The notes under the pieces: generated by a model
Told to the model about the DNA's origin: nothing
The model's database searches: none
The model's input: the letters and a program-made list of their open reading frames with translations, nothing else
Part shown: piece by piece, positions 14,848 through 23,417 of the stretch
Layout of the letters: every line of letters starts with the position of its first letter
Numbering within the stretch: the first letter of the stretch is position 1
Assembly (NCBI GenBank): GCA_964501415.1
Contig: CAZCSL010000011.1
Coordinates: 1-44,309, forward strand
Origin: B1SED10-225 sp964501415
GTDB lineage: Bacteria > Bacillota_I > Bacilli_A > Izemoplasmatales > Izemoplasmataceae
Reading direction: 5' to 3'
DNA: 44,309 nucleotides
Made by a program: the position numbers and the translations under genes

Positions 14848-16719
14848 CTATGTTTTGCGTTTATCGACATCAGAAGGCATTCTAAAATCGCCTCTGGGTG
14901 AGAGTGAAATATCTAAAATTTTAGGCGCGTCTGGTGAGGCTTGACGCTTGAATTGTTGGGAATAAAAGCGCATGAAAAACTGTTTAACATAATGTTTGGC
15001 TTCTTTCGGTTCAATCGCAAAGGTTTTTTCAATCAACCATTCAATGCGCTTTTCATCATCGCCAAACCGTAAAAAGCGGTGCAAGATAAAGTCATTAATC
15101 TCATATTTTCCGATTACATCTTCAGTCACTTGATTCAACAAGAGCTCTGGTGAAATTGGGGTCTTAATGACATCGTCTACCACTTTGCTCAAAGTCTCAT
15201 CAAACTTGATTTCAGCATACTTTTTGACCATGAATCTAACCAACGTTTTAGGAATCCCCGCATTGATATTGTACATACTCATCTGATCGCCACTATAGGT
15301 CGTCCAACCTAAAGCAATCTCACTCATATCGCCGGTACCAAGGACCAAGCCTTGGTGCATATTGGCCAGATTCATCAAGGCCATGGTACGCGCTCTTGCT
15401 TGCGCATTTTCATAAGCCTTATCCATGGTTTTACCATCATGACCAATCAAATCCAAATGGTTTTTAATATGGGCATTCAAGTCGATTTCTTTCATGCTGA
15501 TGCCTAAGTCTTTCATCAACGCATAGGCTTGTTTTTTTGTCGTCTCTGAGGTTCCAAAAGCCGGCATCGTAACCCCGATGATATCGGTGCGTTTCATCTT
15601 GAGCGTATCTATCGCACGAACCGCTACCAACAAAGCCAAAGTGGAATCAAGTCCACCGGAGACGCCAATGACGATCGTTTTGGCATCGATATGTCTTAGG
15701 CGTTTAATGATGGCATTTTCTTGCAAGGCCGCAATCTTTTCAAACGCTTCAAAGGTATGTTCCTTAGGAATAAACGGCGTTTGATCGAACGGTTTTTCAA
15801 AGGTGAAATAATCACTCTTTGCTAAATCGAATGTTACTTCAATGACATCATGGCTAAATTTGTTTAACGTATCTCTAAACGAGGAATTACTTTTACGTAT
15901 ATAAGCAATCTGAGAGAGGTCGACATCGCCATAAATAATCTCAGAATCGATGGAGAAATGTTCAGTTTCAATGATGGTATCGCCATTTTGAGCAATCACA
16001 TTATGACCGGAAAACACCGTCTCTGAGGTTGATTCATTTACCCCGGCACTACAATAAATATAGGCCCCCGCATTGCGGCGTGAATGTTCTAATATCGTTC
16101 TTTTTCTAATGCCACGCTTATCGAGGTATTCATTAGAAGCCGATAGGTTGATAATCATTTGAGCGCCGTTTAACGCCAACAAATTCCCTGGTGAAATGGG
16201 CGCCCACATATCTTCACAAATCTCAATACCAAAGGTGAGGTCAGAATCATTTTCTTTAAATACGATTGACCCAAATGGCACGACTTGTTTTAAATAGCGA
16301 ATCATTTTCGTGCGTTTGACAATATCATAAGCACTTGTAAACCAGCGTTTTTCGTAAAACTCTTGTGTGTTGGGTAAATAAAATTTTGGCACAATACCCA
16401 AAATTTTATCCTTCTTCACCACAAAAGCGGTATTGTATAAAACCCCTTCAATTTCGAGTGGGGCACCAAAAATCAAAATGCCTTCATACTCATTTTCGTC
16501 TAACAAACGTTTAATTGCCATTTTGGTCTCTTTTAAAAGACTGTTTTGGAAAAACAAATCATTGCACGTATAAGCCGTAACGCCTAACTCTGGGAAAACC
16601 GTCAAGGCAGCCCGGTTATCTTTGAGTAACCTAAGCATTTCATCGACGTTATAATCTGGGTTGGCTACTTTTAATTTAGGCGTGATAGCAGCAACTTTGA
16701 TAAAATCGTTATAAAACAT
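14848..16719 (-). CDS. nadE: Glutamine-dependent NAD+ synthetase
   Basis: The 623-residue enzyme has an N-terminal nitrilase-like glutaminase domain (catalytic Glu in VFPELGVTAYTC, Lys in VPKFYLPN, Cys in EICEDMW) and a C-terminal synthetase domain with the P-loop GVSGGLDSTLAL, plus a TGDMSEIALGW segment. It converts deamido-NAD to NAD with glutamine as ammonia source, so no separate amidotransferase is needed. I place the start at 16717-16719, which has GAGGGG about 8 nt before it; a GTG at 16726-16728 overlapping the nadD stop is the alternative. It follows nadD directly, so the last two steps of NAD synthesis are coupled. Confidence 0.95.
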   Translation of the reverse strand: MFYNDFIKVAAITPKLKVANPDYNVDEMLRLLKDNRAALTVFPELGVTAYTCNDLFFQNSLLKETKMAIKRLLDENEYEGILIFGAPLEIEGVLYNTAFVVKKDKILGIVPKFYLPNTQEFYEKRWFTSAYDIVKRTKMIRYLKQVVPFGSIVFKENDSDLTFGIEICEDMWAPISPGNLLALNGAQMIINLSASNEYLDKRGIRKRTILEHSRRNAGAYIYCSAGVNESTSETVFSGHNVIAQNGDTIIETEHFSIDSEIIYGDVDLSQIAYIRKSNSSFRDTLNKFSHDVIEVTFDLAKSDYFTFEKPFDQTPFIPKEHTFEAFEKIAALQENAIIKRLRHIDAKTIVIGVSGGLDSTLALLVAVRAIDTLKMKRTDIIGVTMPAFGTSETTKKQAYALMKDLGISMKEIDLNAHIKNHLDLIGHDGKTMDKAYENAQARARTMALMNLANMHQGLVLGTGDMSEIALGWTTYSGDQMSMYNINAGIPKTLVRFMVKKYAEIKFDETLSKVVDDVIKTPISPELLLNQVTEDVIGKYEINDFILHRFLRFGDDEKRIEWLIEKTFAIEPKEAKHYVKQFFMRFYSQQFKRQASPDAPKILDISLSPRGDFRMPSDVDKRKT

Positions 16720-16724
16720 GACCT

Positions 16725-17294
16725 TCACCCCTCGTATAATTGATGTTTCTTAATATAGTCATTCACAACATCCGGAAGCAAGGATGCATCTTTAGTGGTG
16801 CGGTAATCACTGGATGCGTACGGTAAATCGATGTCTTCACATAATATCAGTTTGTCTTTGTGTGCTTTTAAATAAGCATCTTTTTCAACCATCGCAGCCA
16901 TATCCAAAGCGTTTCTATTTAGGACAATACAGTAAAACTCCTTAAGCAAACAATCGGCTTTAATCCATGTCTTAAGCGTTTTTAAATGATCGCTGCCGAT
17001 GACAAAGGCCAAGGGTTCGTCGCCTTGTTTTAAGCGTTTGAGCGTATGATACGTCCCTAAAAACGAACGATCGTTTATCTCTAAGTCGCTAACTCCGACG
17101 TTTTTCATAGGCTCACTCATCAATTGTAACATGTTATAGCGGTGATGATTGGCCAAAAGATTCTCTTTTTTATAAACCGTAGACACAGGTAAATACGTAA
17201 ACTTAGTGATGGGTAGTTTACGCATCAAGATTTCAGGTATTTTCTGATGAGCCTTGGTTGGCGGGTTAAAAGCCCCCCCATATACAACATGCAT
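16725..17294 (-). CDS. nadD: Nicotinate-nucleotide adenylyltransferase
   Basis: The 189-residue nucleotidyltransferase opens with MHVVYGGAFNPPTKAH, a variant of the GGTFDPPHxGH signature in which the first His is replaced by Thr. Near the C-terminus ASSDYR (the ISSTxIR equivalent) and LLPDVVNDYI match NadD. It adenylates nicotinate mononucleotide. The neighbour nadE uses its product. GGTGAT lies before the ATG at 17292-17294, and a TATAAT at 17310-17315 on the minus strand is the likely promoter. The T replacing the usual H in the PPHxGH loop is notable, although relatives with such changes exist. Confidence 0.88.
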   Translation of the reverse strand: MHVVYGGAFNPPTKAHQKIPEILMRKLPITKFTYLPVSTVYKKENLLANHHRYNMLQLMSEPMKNVGVSDLEINDRSFLGTYHTLKRLKQGDEPLAFVIGSDHLKTLKTWIKADCLLKEFYCIVLNRNALDMAAMVEKDAYLKAHKDKLILCEDIDLPYASSDYRTTKDASLLPDVVNDYIKKHQLYEG

Positions 17295-17309
17295 ATAATC
17301 ACCGTCTAT

Positions 17310-17315
17310 ATTATA
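17310..17315 (-). promoter_or_regulatory. -10 element of the nadD operon
   Basis: TATAAT on the minus strand 16 nt before the nadD ATG, in the divergent gap shared with the M42 peptidase gene. No clear -35 is seen. Confidence 0.5.
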
Positions 17316-17357
17316 ACACGCAAAGTGCTTAAGCGCATCCTAAGTCTTAGGGTTTTA

Positions 17358-17366
17358 TGGTATAAT
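17358..17366 (+). promoter_or_regulatory. Extended -10 promoter of the M42 peptidase gene
   Basis: TGGTATAAT on the plus strand (TGn plus TATAAT at 17361-17366), 19 nt before the ATG at 17385, which has GAGGTGAT as Shine-Dalgarno. Confidence 0.65.
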
Positions 17367-17384
17367 GGCACGTGAGGTGATTTT

Positions 17385-18407
17385 ATGAATATTGACAAAA
17401 ACTATATATTAAATCTAGCTAAAGAAATTTTAACGATTCCCTCTCCTAGCGGCTATACCGAGGAGATAATCAATCGCATCAAAAAAGAAGCCAAAGCCTT
17501 TGGTTTATCCTATGAAACGAGTAAAAAGGGCAACTTGGTGATTACTTTGGAGGGAAAAAGCGATCACGCGATTGGGCTATCGGTACACGTCGATACGCTT
17601 GGGGCGATGGTCAGAAGCATCAACAGTGATGGCTCTTTACGTTTTACCGCTATCGGGGGTCCTCTTTGGGCAACGATGGACGGGGAGTACTGCACGATTA
17701 GAACCTCTGATAACATAGATTATACCGGTACCTTTTTATCCACGTCACCTGCGGTGCACGTCTATAAAGATGCCGCCAAAAAAGAAAGAACACCCGAACA
17801 CATGGTGGTTCGGATCGATGAAAAAGTCAAAACCAAATCAGACACTGAAAAACTCGGCATCGGGGTTGGTGACTATATCTTTTTTGACCCCAAGACCACC
17901 ATTACGGATAGTGGGTTTATCAAATCTAGATTCTTAGATGACAAAATCAATGTCGCAAGCATCTTTGGGTTGATCAAAGCGTTGAAAGATGCAAACATCA
18001 CCCCAAAAAGCGCCTTAAAATTCATTATATCCACCTATGAAGAAGTTGGGCATGGCGCAGCGCATATCCCAACGGTAGATGAGATGGTTGCCATTGATAT
18101 GGGCTGCATTGGTGAGGATTTAAGCTGTACAGAATATGATGTATCTATTTGTGCTAAGGATTCCAGTGGGCCTTATGATTATGAACTAACACAACGATTC
18201 AAACGTCTCGCTTTAAAACATAACTTGAACCATGCGGTCGATATTTATCCTTATTACGGTTCAGACGTCTCTGCGGCCAGACGCAGCGGCCATGATTTCA
18301 AAGGCGCTTTAATTGGTCCGGGCGTCCATGCATCTCACGGCATGGAACGCACGCATTATGAGGCGGTTGAGAGTACGGTTAAATTGCTTTTCCACTATAT
18401 CACTTAA
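17385..18407 (+). CDS. M42-family metallo-aminopeptidase
   Basis: The 340-residue protein has the M42 (glutamyl aminopeptidase/PepA-TET) layout. Metal ligands and catalytic residues are visible as SVHVDTLG (His-x-Asp), SRFLDDKIN (bridging Asp), STYEEVGHGA (catalytic Glu pair), VAIDMG (Asp) and GPGVHASHGMERTH (last His). Family members form tetrahedral cytoplasmic dodecamers that trim peptides. It is a single-gene unit with its own extended -10 promoter and a bidirectional terminator, and it converges on the M29 aminopeptidase gene. Confidence 0.9.
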   Translation: MNIDKNYILNLAKEILTIPSPSGYTEEIINRIKKEAKAFGLSYETSKKGNLVITLEGKSDHAIGLSVHVDTLGAMVRSINSDGSLRFTAIGGPLWATMDGEYCTIRTSDNIDYTGTFLSTSPAVHVYKDAAKKERTPEHMVVRIDEKVKTKSDTEKLGIGVGDYIFFDPKTTITDSGFIKSRFLDDKINVASIFGLIKALKDANITPKSALKFIISTYEEVGHGAAHIPTVDEMVAIDMGCIGEDLSCTEYDVSICAKDSSGPYDYELTQRFKRLALKHNLNHAVDIYPYYGSDVSAARRSGHDFKGALIGPGVHASHGMERTHYEAVESTVKLLFHYIT

Positions 18408-18423
18408 AACGATTTTTTCACTT

Positions 18424-18453
18424 AAAACCGAGGCGCATTTGCCTCGGTTTTTT
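18424..18453. terminator. Bidirectional terminator between the two peptidase genes
   Basis: Stem AAAACCGAGGC/GCCTCGGTTTT with loop GCATTT, flanked by A and T runs on both sides. It can serve the plus-strand M42 gene and, in reverse, the minus-strand M29 gene. Confidence 0.9.
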
Positions 18454-18456
18454 AGG

Positions 18457-19686
18457 TTATTGAAAGATTTTGGACCAAGAGCCCTCGGTGAAAATTTCTA
18501 TATCTTGATTATCCTCGGTGATACCCACAATCGTCAAATCATCGCTACCAACGGGTAAATCGACATGCAAGCGGCTTTGATTGATGCCGTATTTGTTGGC
18601 GATATCACGCGCCGTTTTTTCTCGGTGCTTAACGCTCATCGGATACGCGTTTCCTAAGGCAAGGTGTGTGGTGCTTGGTTCATCAAACAGATTTAAATAA
18701 TAGATGAGATCTTTTTGATAAAGATAACTATCGTTTGGGACCAACCCGATCTCACCGATAAATTTTGCGCCTTGATCGGCATCTAAGATTTGTTGGATGA
18801 GTTTTTCATCGGGCCCATTGACTTCAATTACTTGTCCATATTTAAACGTTAGTTCAAAAGGCTTGAGTTTCTTGCCTCTAAAATAAAGGGGTTTGGTAGT
18901 TTTGAAGTGGCCATTAAGGCTATTTCTCAGTGGCGCGGTATAGATTTCTATCAGGGGAAGTTGTGGCACAAAAATGGCATCATTGCGTTTTTGAGCTCCA
19001 GATAACCATACGTGTTCGCTCGGTAGTTCCATGGACAAATCGATGGTTTCACTTTTGAAGTGCAGCGATTGAAAACGATAGTCGTTTAACTTCTTGCGCC
19101 TTTTTTCTACGGTATTCATATCCTCTGTATAGGTTTTTAGGGGGTTTTCCTCATTTAGATAAAAAAGCTCGATGATATCTTCATGCAAACGCATTAGAGC
19201 ATCGCTATCTTCTAAGTCAGGATATACGGCTTTTGCCCACGGCAACGTGGGATAAGCTACGTTAGAAAACTTCAGCGATTGCATGATTTTTTGTTGGTAT
19301 CCTCTGGTTTTTTCCCCGGCGGCTTTTTGGGAACGCATGACGCGTTTTTGATCAATTTCATGTAACAAACCAGGGAACCCTGCAGAAACGGTCAAAAAGG
19401 CGGCTTTTCTTTCGGTTTCTTCTTTCATACGCGCCACGATATAATCGGGTACATCATCTAAAACCGCATCTTTGGCGTATTTGTACTTAATGCGTGAGAC
19501 CACTGGGTCATGATAATTGATATGCACATAACCACTTTTAAAGGTCTTATACGCTTCTTGTGCCAAAGCGCGCACAAAATCTTGCGCTTCGATGGGGGCA
19601 TTGATAATTAAATCTTCATCTTCTTTTAAATTAATGGCCCTGAGTAAAATCAACCTTGCATATAAAATTAACTGTTTATCATTCAT
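18457..19686 (-). CDS. M29-family (AmpS/AmpT) aminopeptidase
   Basis: The 409-residue protein matches thermophilic aminopeptidases of family M29: ENPLKTYTEDMNTVEKRR, the metal-binding segments FIGEIGLVPNDS, THLALGNAYP and the DLPVGSDDLTIVG end with conserved acidic and His residues. Family members are dimeric, cobalt- or zinc-dependent cytoplasmic exopeptidases. The start ATG at 19684-19686 follows AAAGGATG and overlaps the preceding stop by 8 nt; the frame extends 13 codons upstream. It is the third gene after the GNAT and the DUF697 protein. Confidence 0.92.
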   Translation of the reverse strand: MNDKQLILYARLILLRAINLKEDEDLIINAPIEAQDFVRALAQEAYKTFKSGYVHINYHDPVVSRIKYKYAKDAVLDDVPDYIVARMKEETERKAAFLTVSAGFPGLLHEIDQKRVMRSQKAAGEKTRGYQQKIMQSLKFSNVAYPTLPWAKAVYPDLEDSDALMRLHEDIIELFYLNEENPLKTYTEDMNTVEKRRKKLNDYRFQSLHFKSETIDLSMELPSEHVWLSGAQKRNDAIFVPQLPLIEIYTAPLRNSLNGHFKTTKPLYFRGKKLKPFELTFKYGQVIEVNGPDEKLIQQILDADQGAKFIGEIGLVPNDSYLYQKDLIYYLNLFDEPSTTHLALGNAYPMSVKHREKTARDIANKYGINQSRLHVDLPVGSDDLTIVGITEDNQDIEIFTEGSWSKIFQ

Positions 19687-20611
19687 GGGTTTGTTCATCC
19701 TTTCTGTTAAATGGGTTTCTAACAAAGGGCTTAACTAAATAATTGTAAAATCCTTTGGGGAAGTTCGCTAAACCGCCGCTGACGATTTTAGGCATCAAAC
19801 GAAACGATTCTGTGTAGGCTTGCAAGCGCACTTGTCTGGGCGAAACCATCTTGCTTTCCAAAAACAAGTATTTTCTGGTCACAATACCAACCCGGCACGT
19901 CAACATGCCGTTGGATATACCTTGAAAGACGCTGTTCGTCATCGAACGCACCACGGGTATATCGCGAATGGTTTCACCAAGTTTTGAAGGCATCGCTTGA
20001 TTGACATCTAGATCCTCTAGGCCTTCGGCAATCAATGCCGTTACCATCACGTTTAACGTCAGTTTTGCCAAACGCGCGTAGCCAACTCTAAACCCACAAC
20101 GTTTGGTAATATCTTTAATCATTTTAATATTGGAAAATATCACCGCAAGCATATCTAGATTCCCGTTTTGTGAAATCGCAGTGGTCAATAAAACGGTTTG
20201 GGCATTCTTAATAATCACCGCGTCTACTTCTTTGCGAATCGACCCTTGAAAAACAGACTTAACCGTCTCTTCTAGTTTTTCATCATGAAGGTGAGCCTCC
20301 AAAGCTTCCTGTTCTTCTTCTTTAAGATAATCAAGTTTTAAGATGATGCGTGCGGCTTTTTGATAGGTCTTTTGATTTTTTTCATCATTCAACGCCTCAA
20401 TTTTAAAGGTTGGCGCCAAGAAAATGATGCGCAAAGGATTGATGATAAGTATAAAAATCAAAATAACCGCCAACCCATAAAAGGCATAAGCCAAAAATGG
20501 ATGAATCAAAACCAACCGTTCACCGACTTGCATCACGTTGGAAGCCAAAAACAAAAACAACAATAAAATAACCGCTACGATAATGGAAATCCAAAATGTC
20601 TTTCTTGCCAT
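19679..20611 (-). CDS. DUF697/YcjF-like membrane protein
   Basis: The 310-residue protein has two N-terminal membrane helices (about residues 7-24 and 41-60) and then a mostly helical cytoplasmic part. Residues about 125-255 (VDAVIIKNAQTVLLTTAIS, then NLDMLAVIFSNIKMIKDIT, then a GxSNGMLTCRVGIVTRKY stretch) match the DUF697 pattern seen in YcjF and some GTPase-linked proteins, in which 'girT..a' repeats cross or contact the membrane. The role of the family is poorly known. It lies between a GNAT gene and the M29 aminopeptidase gene with a small overlap. No GTPase partner is adjacent. Confidence 0.7.
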   Translation of the reverse strand: MARKTFWISIIVAVILLLFLFLASNVMQVGERLVLIHPFLAYAFYGLAVILIFILIINPLRIIFLAPTFKIEALNDEKNQKTYQKAARIILKLDYLKEEEQEALEAHLHDEKLEETVKSVFQGSIRKEVDAVIIKNAQTVLLTTAISQNGNLDMLAVIFSNIKMIKDITKRCGFRVGYARLAKLTLNVMVTALIAEGLEDLDVNQAMPSKLGETIRDIPVVRSMTNSVFQGISNGMLTCRVGIVTRKYLFLESKMVSPRQVRLQAYTESFRLMPKIVSGGLANFPKGFYNYLVKPFVRNPFNRKDEQTHE

Positions 20612-20622
20612 ATTAAGCTCCT

Positions 20623-21027
20623 TTAATCAAATCTAACAAAACTCACTAACTTAAGGTCCTGCGCTTTTTTCATCCCGCAAGATTGATAAAACCCAACCGT
20701 GTTGGGATCATCATCGGTCAGTAAAACTTTTTGTCTCACGTGAGCAAACTTATCCAAACCAAGTGATAAAAGTTTACGGCCAATACCTTGGCCTTGGTAC
20801 TTCTTCAATACGAGAATATCTTGAATATACAAAATATGGGCATCATCGCCGATCATGCGAATCAAACCAACGAGTTGGCCCTTATCATAAGCCCCCAACG
20901 TATATAGGGCATTATAAAACATGGTTTTGAAGGCTTGTTCATCCTTTAGATAAACCGACCACCCTACGTCTTCATACAGTTTTTTACAAGCGTCTATTTC
21001 ACTTGATGTAATCGTTTTAAATTCCAT
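20623..21027 (-). CDS. GNAT-family N-acetyltransferase
   Basis: A 134-residue single-domain GNAT. Acetyl-CoA-binding motif A is clear as VLKKYQGQGIGRKLL (Q/RxxGxG/A), preceded by a beta strand ILYIQDI and followed by DDDPNTVGFYQSCGM (motif B). Substrate unknown. An extended -10 TGATATAAT lies about 20 nt upstream of the ATG, which has GAGGTGG. It starts the unit GNAT-DUF697-M29. Confidence 0.9.
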   Translation of the reverse strand: MEFKTITSSEIDACKKLYEDVGWSVYLKDEQAFKTMFYNALYTLGAYDKGQLVGLIRMIGDDAHILYIQDILVLKKYQGQGIGRKLLSLGLDKFAHVRQKVLLTDDDPNTVGFYQSCGMKKAQDLKLVSFVRFD

Positions 21028-21045
21028 TTTACCACCTCGAATTTC

Positions 21046-21054
21046 ATTATATCA
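21046..21054 (-). promoter_or_regulatory. Extended -10 promoter of the GNAT-DUF697-M29 unit
   Basis: The minus strand reads TGATATAAT (TGn plus TATAAT at 21046-21051), giving a leader of about ten nucleotides. Confidence 0.6.
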
Positions 21055-21080
21055 CAAACCGCGCTTTTCGTTGTGATGAG

Positions 21081-21113
21081 AAAAAAATGCCTTTGGTTAA
21101 TCCCTAACCAAAG
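21081..21113 (-). terminator. Terminator of the ferric-iron ABC operon
   Basis: Minus-strand stem CTTTGGTTA/TAACCAAAG, loop GGGAT, followed by GCA and seven T. It lies just past the ATPase stop. Confidence 0.85.
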
Positions 21114-21121
21114 ACACGGTT

Positions 21122-21784
21122 TTATAACGCTTCTTCGTATTTGATTTGACCGTTTTTTAAATACACAATCCGGTCCGCAATCGCCTTGGCATCATCATAA
21201 TCGTGCGTGACAAAGATACTGGTCGTCATCGTTTGTTTCATGATCGACTTTAATTCTTGACGAATGTATAACTTTAAATCAGCGTCCAAATTGGAAAACG
21301 GTTCATCGAGCAATAAGATGGCAGGATTAGGGGCCAATGCTCTGGCTAAGGCGATACGTTGTTGCTGGCCACCCGATAGTTCATGCGGATAAGCCCTTTT
21401 TTTATCCATCATGTTGATGAGGTTTAACATCTCATCGACACGATGCTTCTTAGCCGCTTTGCTGTAGTTTTTTAATCCAAACGCAATATTCTTTTCCACA
21501 TTCATATGTGGAAAAAGGGCATAATCTTGAAAAACCATCCCCACATTGCGCTTTTCGCAACTTAGGCATTGCTTGTGATTACAAAACACTTGGTCATTGA
21601 TGATGATATCACCTTTTTGGGGCATCTCAAGGCCACAAAGCAGTCTTAAAAGCGTACTTTTCCCACTACCACTAGAACCAAGTATCGCTACGATTTCGCC
21701 TTCTTGCATCGCCAACGATACATTTTTGATTACCGACTCATGGCGGTTGTAACTAAAGTTTAAAGATTCGATATTTACATACAT
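21122..21784 (-). CDS. fbpC: Ferric-iron ABC transporter ATP-binding protein (short form)
   Basis: The 220-residue ATPase has Walker A GSSGSGKST, Q-loop VFQDYALFPHM, signature LSGGQQQR, Walker B ILLLDEPFSNLD and switch His VTHD. FbpC and its CysA/MalK relatives usually have about 350 residues with a C-terminal TOBE regulatory domain; that domain is absent here. It is the third gene of the importer, starting 1 nt after the permease stop. A CNHKQCLSC cluster sits at about residues 72-80, between Walker A and the Q-loop, which is unusual. Ferric iron is assigned from the binding protein and operon order; other Fe(III)-family substrates such as thiamine derivatives are less likely. Confidence 0.88.
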   Translation of the reverse strand: MYVNIESLNFSYNRHESVIKNVSLAMQEGEIVAILGSSGSGKSTLLRLLCGLEMPQKGDIIINDQVFCNHKQCLSCEKRNVGMVFQDYALFPHMNVEKNIAFGLKNYSKAAKKHRVDEMLNLINMMDKKRAYPHELSGGQQQRIALARALAPNPAILLLDEPFSNLDADLKLYIRQELKSIMKQTMTTSIFVTHDYDDAKAIADRIVYLKNGQIKYEEAL

Positions 21785-21785
21785 A

Positions 21786-23417
21786 CTAAACCAACTCTTT
21801 TCTATTTCGGTGGGTTAACCAATATATTAATATTGAGGCAATCAAGATAATGACCAAAGAAGGGACGGCCGATTCTTGAATCATCTCCTCGCGTGCATAG
21901 CGATATACACTCGAGGCTAGCGTATCGTAATTGGTCGGTCTTAAGATTAAGGTTAAAGGCAATTCTTTGATGACATCGATAAAAACGATGATGAACGCGG
22001 TAATCAACCCACCTCTTATTAAAGGCACATCCACTTTTATCAATGTTTTAAGCTTGCTTTGATTTAAACTATAAGAAGCCTCTGTAAACTTCATACCAAC
22101 TTTATCATAAGATGACTCAATCGCATTATAGCCAATTGCCATAAACCTTAAAACATAGGCAAAAAACAACATCAGCAAGGAACTGCTTAAAATCAAGCGC
22201 CGAGATTCAGGGTTAAAAATGCGGTAGATAGGATATAAACGATGGTCAATATCGATAAAGAACAACATCACCGCAATCGCAATGACTGCCCCTGGTATCG
22301 CATAGCCTAAATTGGTGACCCGCAGTAAGCCCCGTTTTAAAAGCGTGTCGTTTTTCCGAGAAAAATTCGCTAGCATAACGGCCAAGAACACAATCATCAG
22401 TGTGGCCGCCAAAGCGATGGTAACCGAATTGATAATCAAATAGATAAACGATATATTCATAACATCAAAAAACGTAAGGCGGGCGTAATAAAGAAGCTGC
22501 AATACGGGCAAGATAAACCCTAAAAACAATATGACCCACAAAAGCAAAGGGAGCAAAATCCGTTTATAACCATGTAGTTTTTTACGGGTTATCCCGCGGT
22601 TTTTAACGTGCATATGATACCGTCTTTTTCCGCGTATAACGCGTTCAATAACAATGATGACAAACACCAATAACATCAAGACCCCAGATAAACGAATCGC
22701 CGCAGCGACATCGCCTAAACGAAACCACGCATCAAATATCGCAAAGGAGAATACCCGAATATTCAAATATTCAACCACACCATAATCATTTAACGTCTCC
22801 AAAACTACAAGTAAAACCCCTGCCACTAAAGCAGGTCTTAATAACGGTAAGATGATCCGGTAAAAAATGCGCAAAGGATAGGCGCCTAAAAGCCGGGCAT
22901 TTTCCTCATAGGTGGCACTTTGCCTCTCAAGCGCACTTTTTGATAATAAGTACACATAGGGATACAACGTCAAAGCAAACAAAGCAATCGCCCCAGGCAT
23001 ATTCATAATATTTATGCCGTGAGCCGCATTAAACATAATACGGTAAAAACGGGAAAAGGTCCCTGTATAAGAAAGCATATCCACATACACATAAGCCGCG
23101 ATATAAGAAGGAATCGCCAGTGGTAAAATAAGTGTCCAACTTAAAAACTTGCGGGCGAAAAAATCATAACGACTTACCACAAACGAAGTAAACAATCCTA
23201 AAACAGCCGAACTTAACGCCACAAAGAAAATTAAGATTAAGGTATTGCCGACATAACGGGATAAAAGATTTTGACGAATATGAACCCAAGCCGCACTGGC
23301 TGGGGTAAATAAGCCAAATACAATATGAAGCAACGGTATGACAATCATCAGTGCGGTAATGATAGAGATGATGCTGAAAATATGTAAACGAGATTTAATC
23401 AAAGCGAAAAAGCGCAC
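21786..23417 (-). CDS. fbpB: Ferric-iron ABC transporter permease (two fused permease domains)
   Basis: The 543-residue protein has about twelve membrane helices and two copies of the BPD_transp_1 fold, each with an EAA loop (YEENARLLGAYPLRIFYRIILP in the first half, and TEASYSLNQSKLKTLIKVDVP in the second). This duplicated layout is typical of FbpB/FutB permeases. The start is a GTG directly after the fbpA TAA, suggesting re-initiation. It works with the lipoprotein and the ATPase on either side. Confidence 0.9.
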   Translation of the reverse strand: MRFFALIKSRLHIFSIISIITALMIVIPLLHIVFGLFTPASAAWVHIRQNLLSRYVGNTLILIFFVALSSAVLGLFTSFVVSRYDFFARKFLSWTLILPLAIPSYIAAYVYVDMLSYTGTFSRFYRIMFNAAHGINIMNMPGAIALFALTLYPYVYLLSKSALERQSATYEENARLLGAYPLRIFYRIILPLLRPALVAGVLLVVLETLNDYGVVEYLNIRVFSFAIFDAWFRLGDVAAAIRLSGVLMLLVFVIIVIERVIRGKRRYHMHVKNRGITRKKLHGYKRILLPLLLWVILFLGFILPVLQLLYYARLTFFDVMNISFIYLIINSVTIALAATLMIVFLAVMLANFSRKNDTLLKRGLLRVTNLGYAIPGAVIAIAVMLFFIDIDHRLYPIYRIFNPESRRLILSSSLLMLFFAYVLRFMAIGYNAIESSYDKVGMKFTEASYSLNQSKLKTLIKVDVPLIRGGLITAFIIVFIDVIKELPLTLILRPTNYDTLASSVYRYAREEMIQESAVPSLVIILIASILIYWLTHRNRKELV

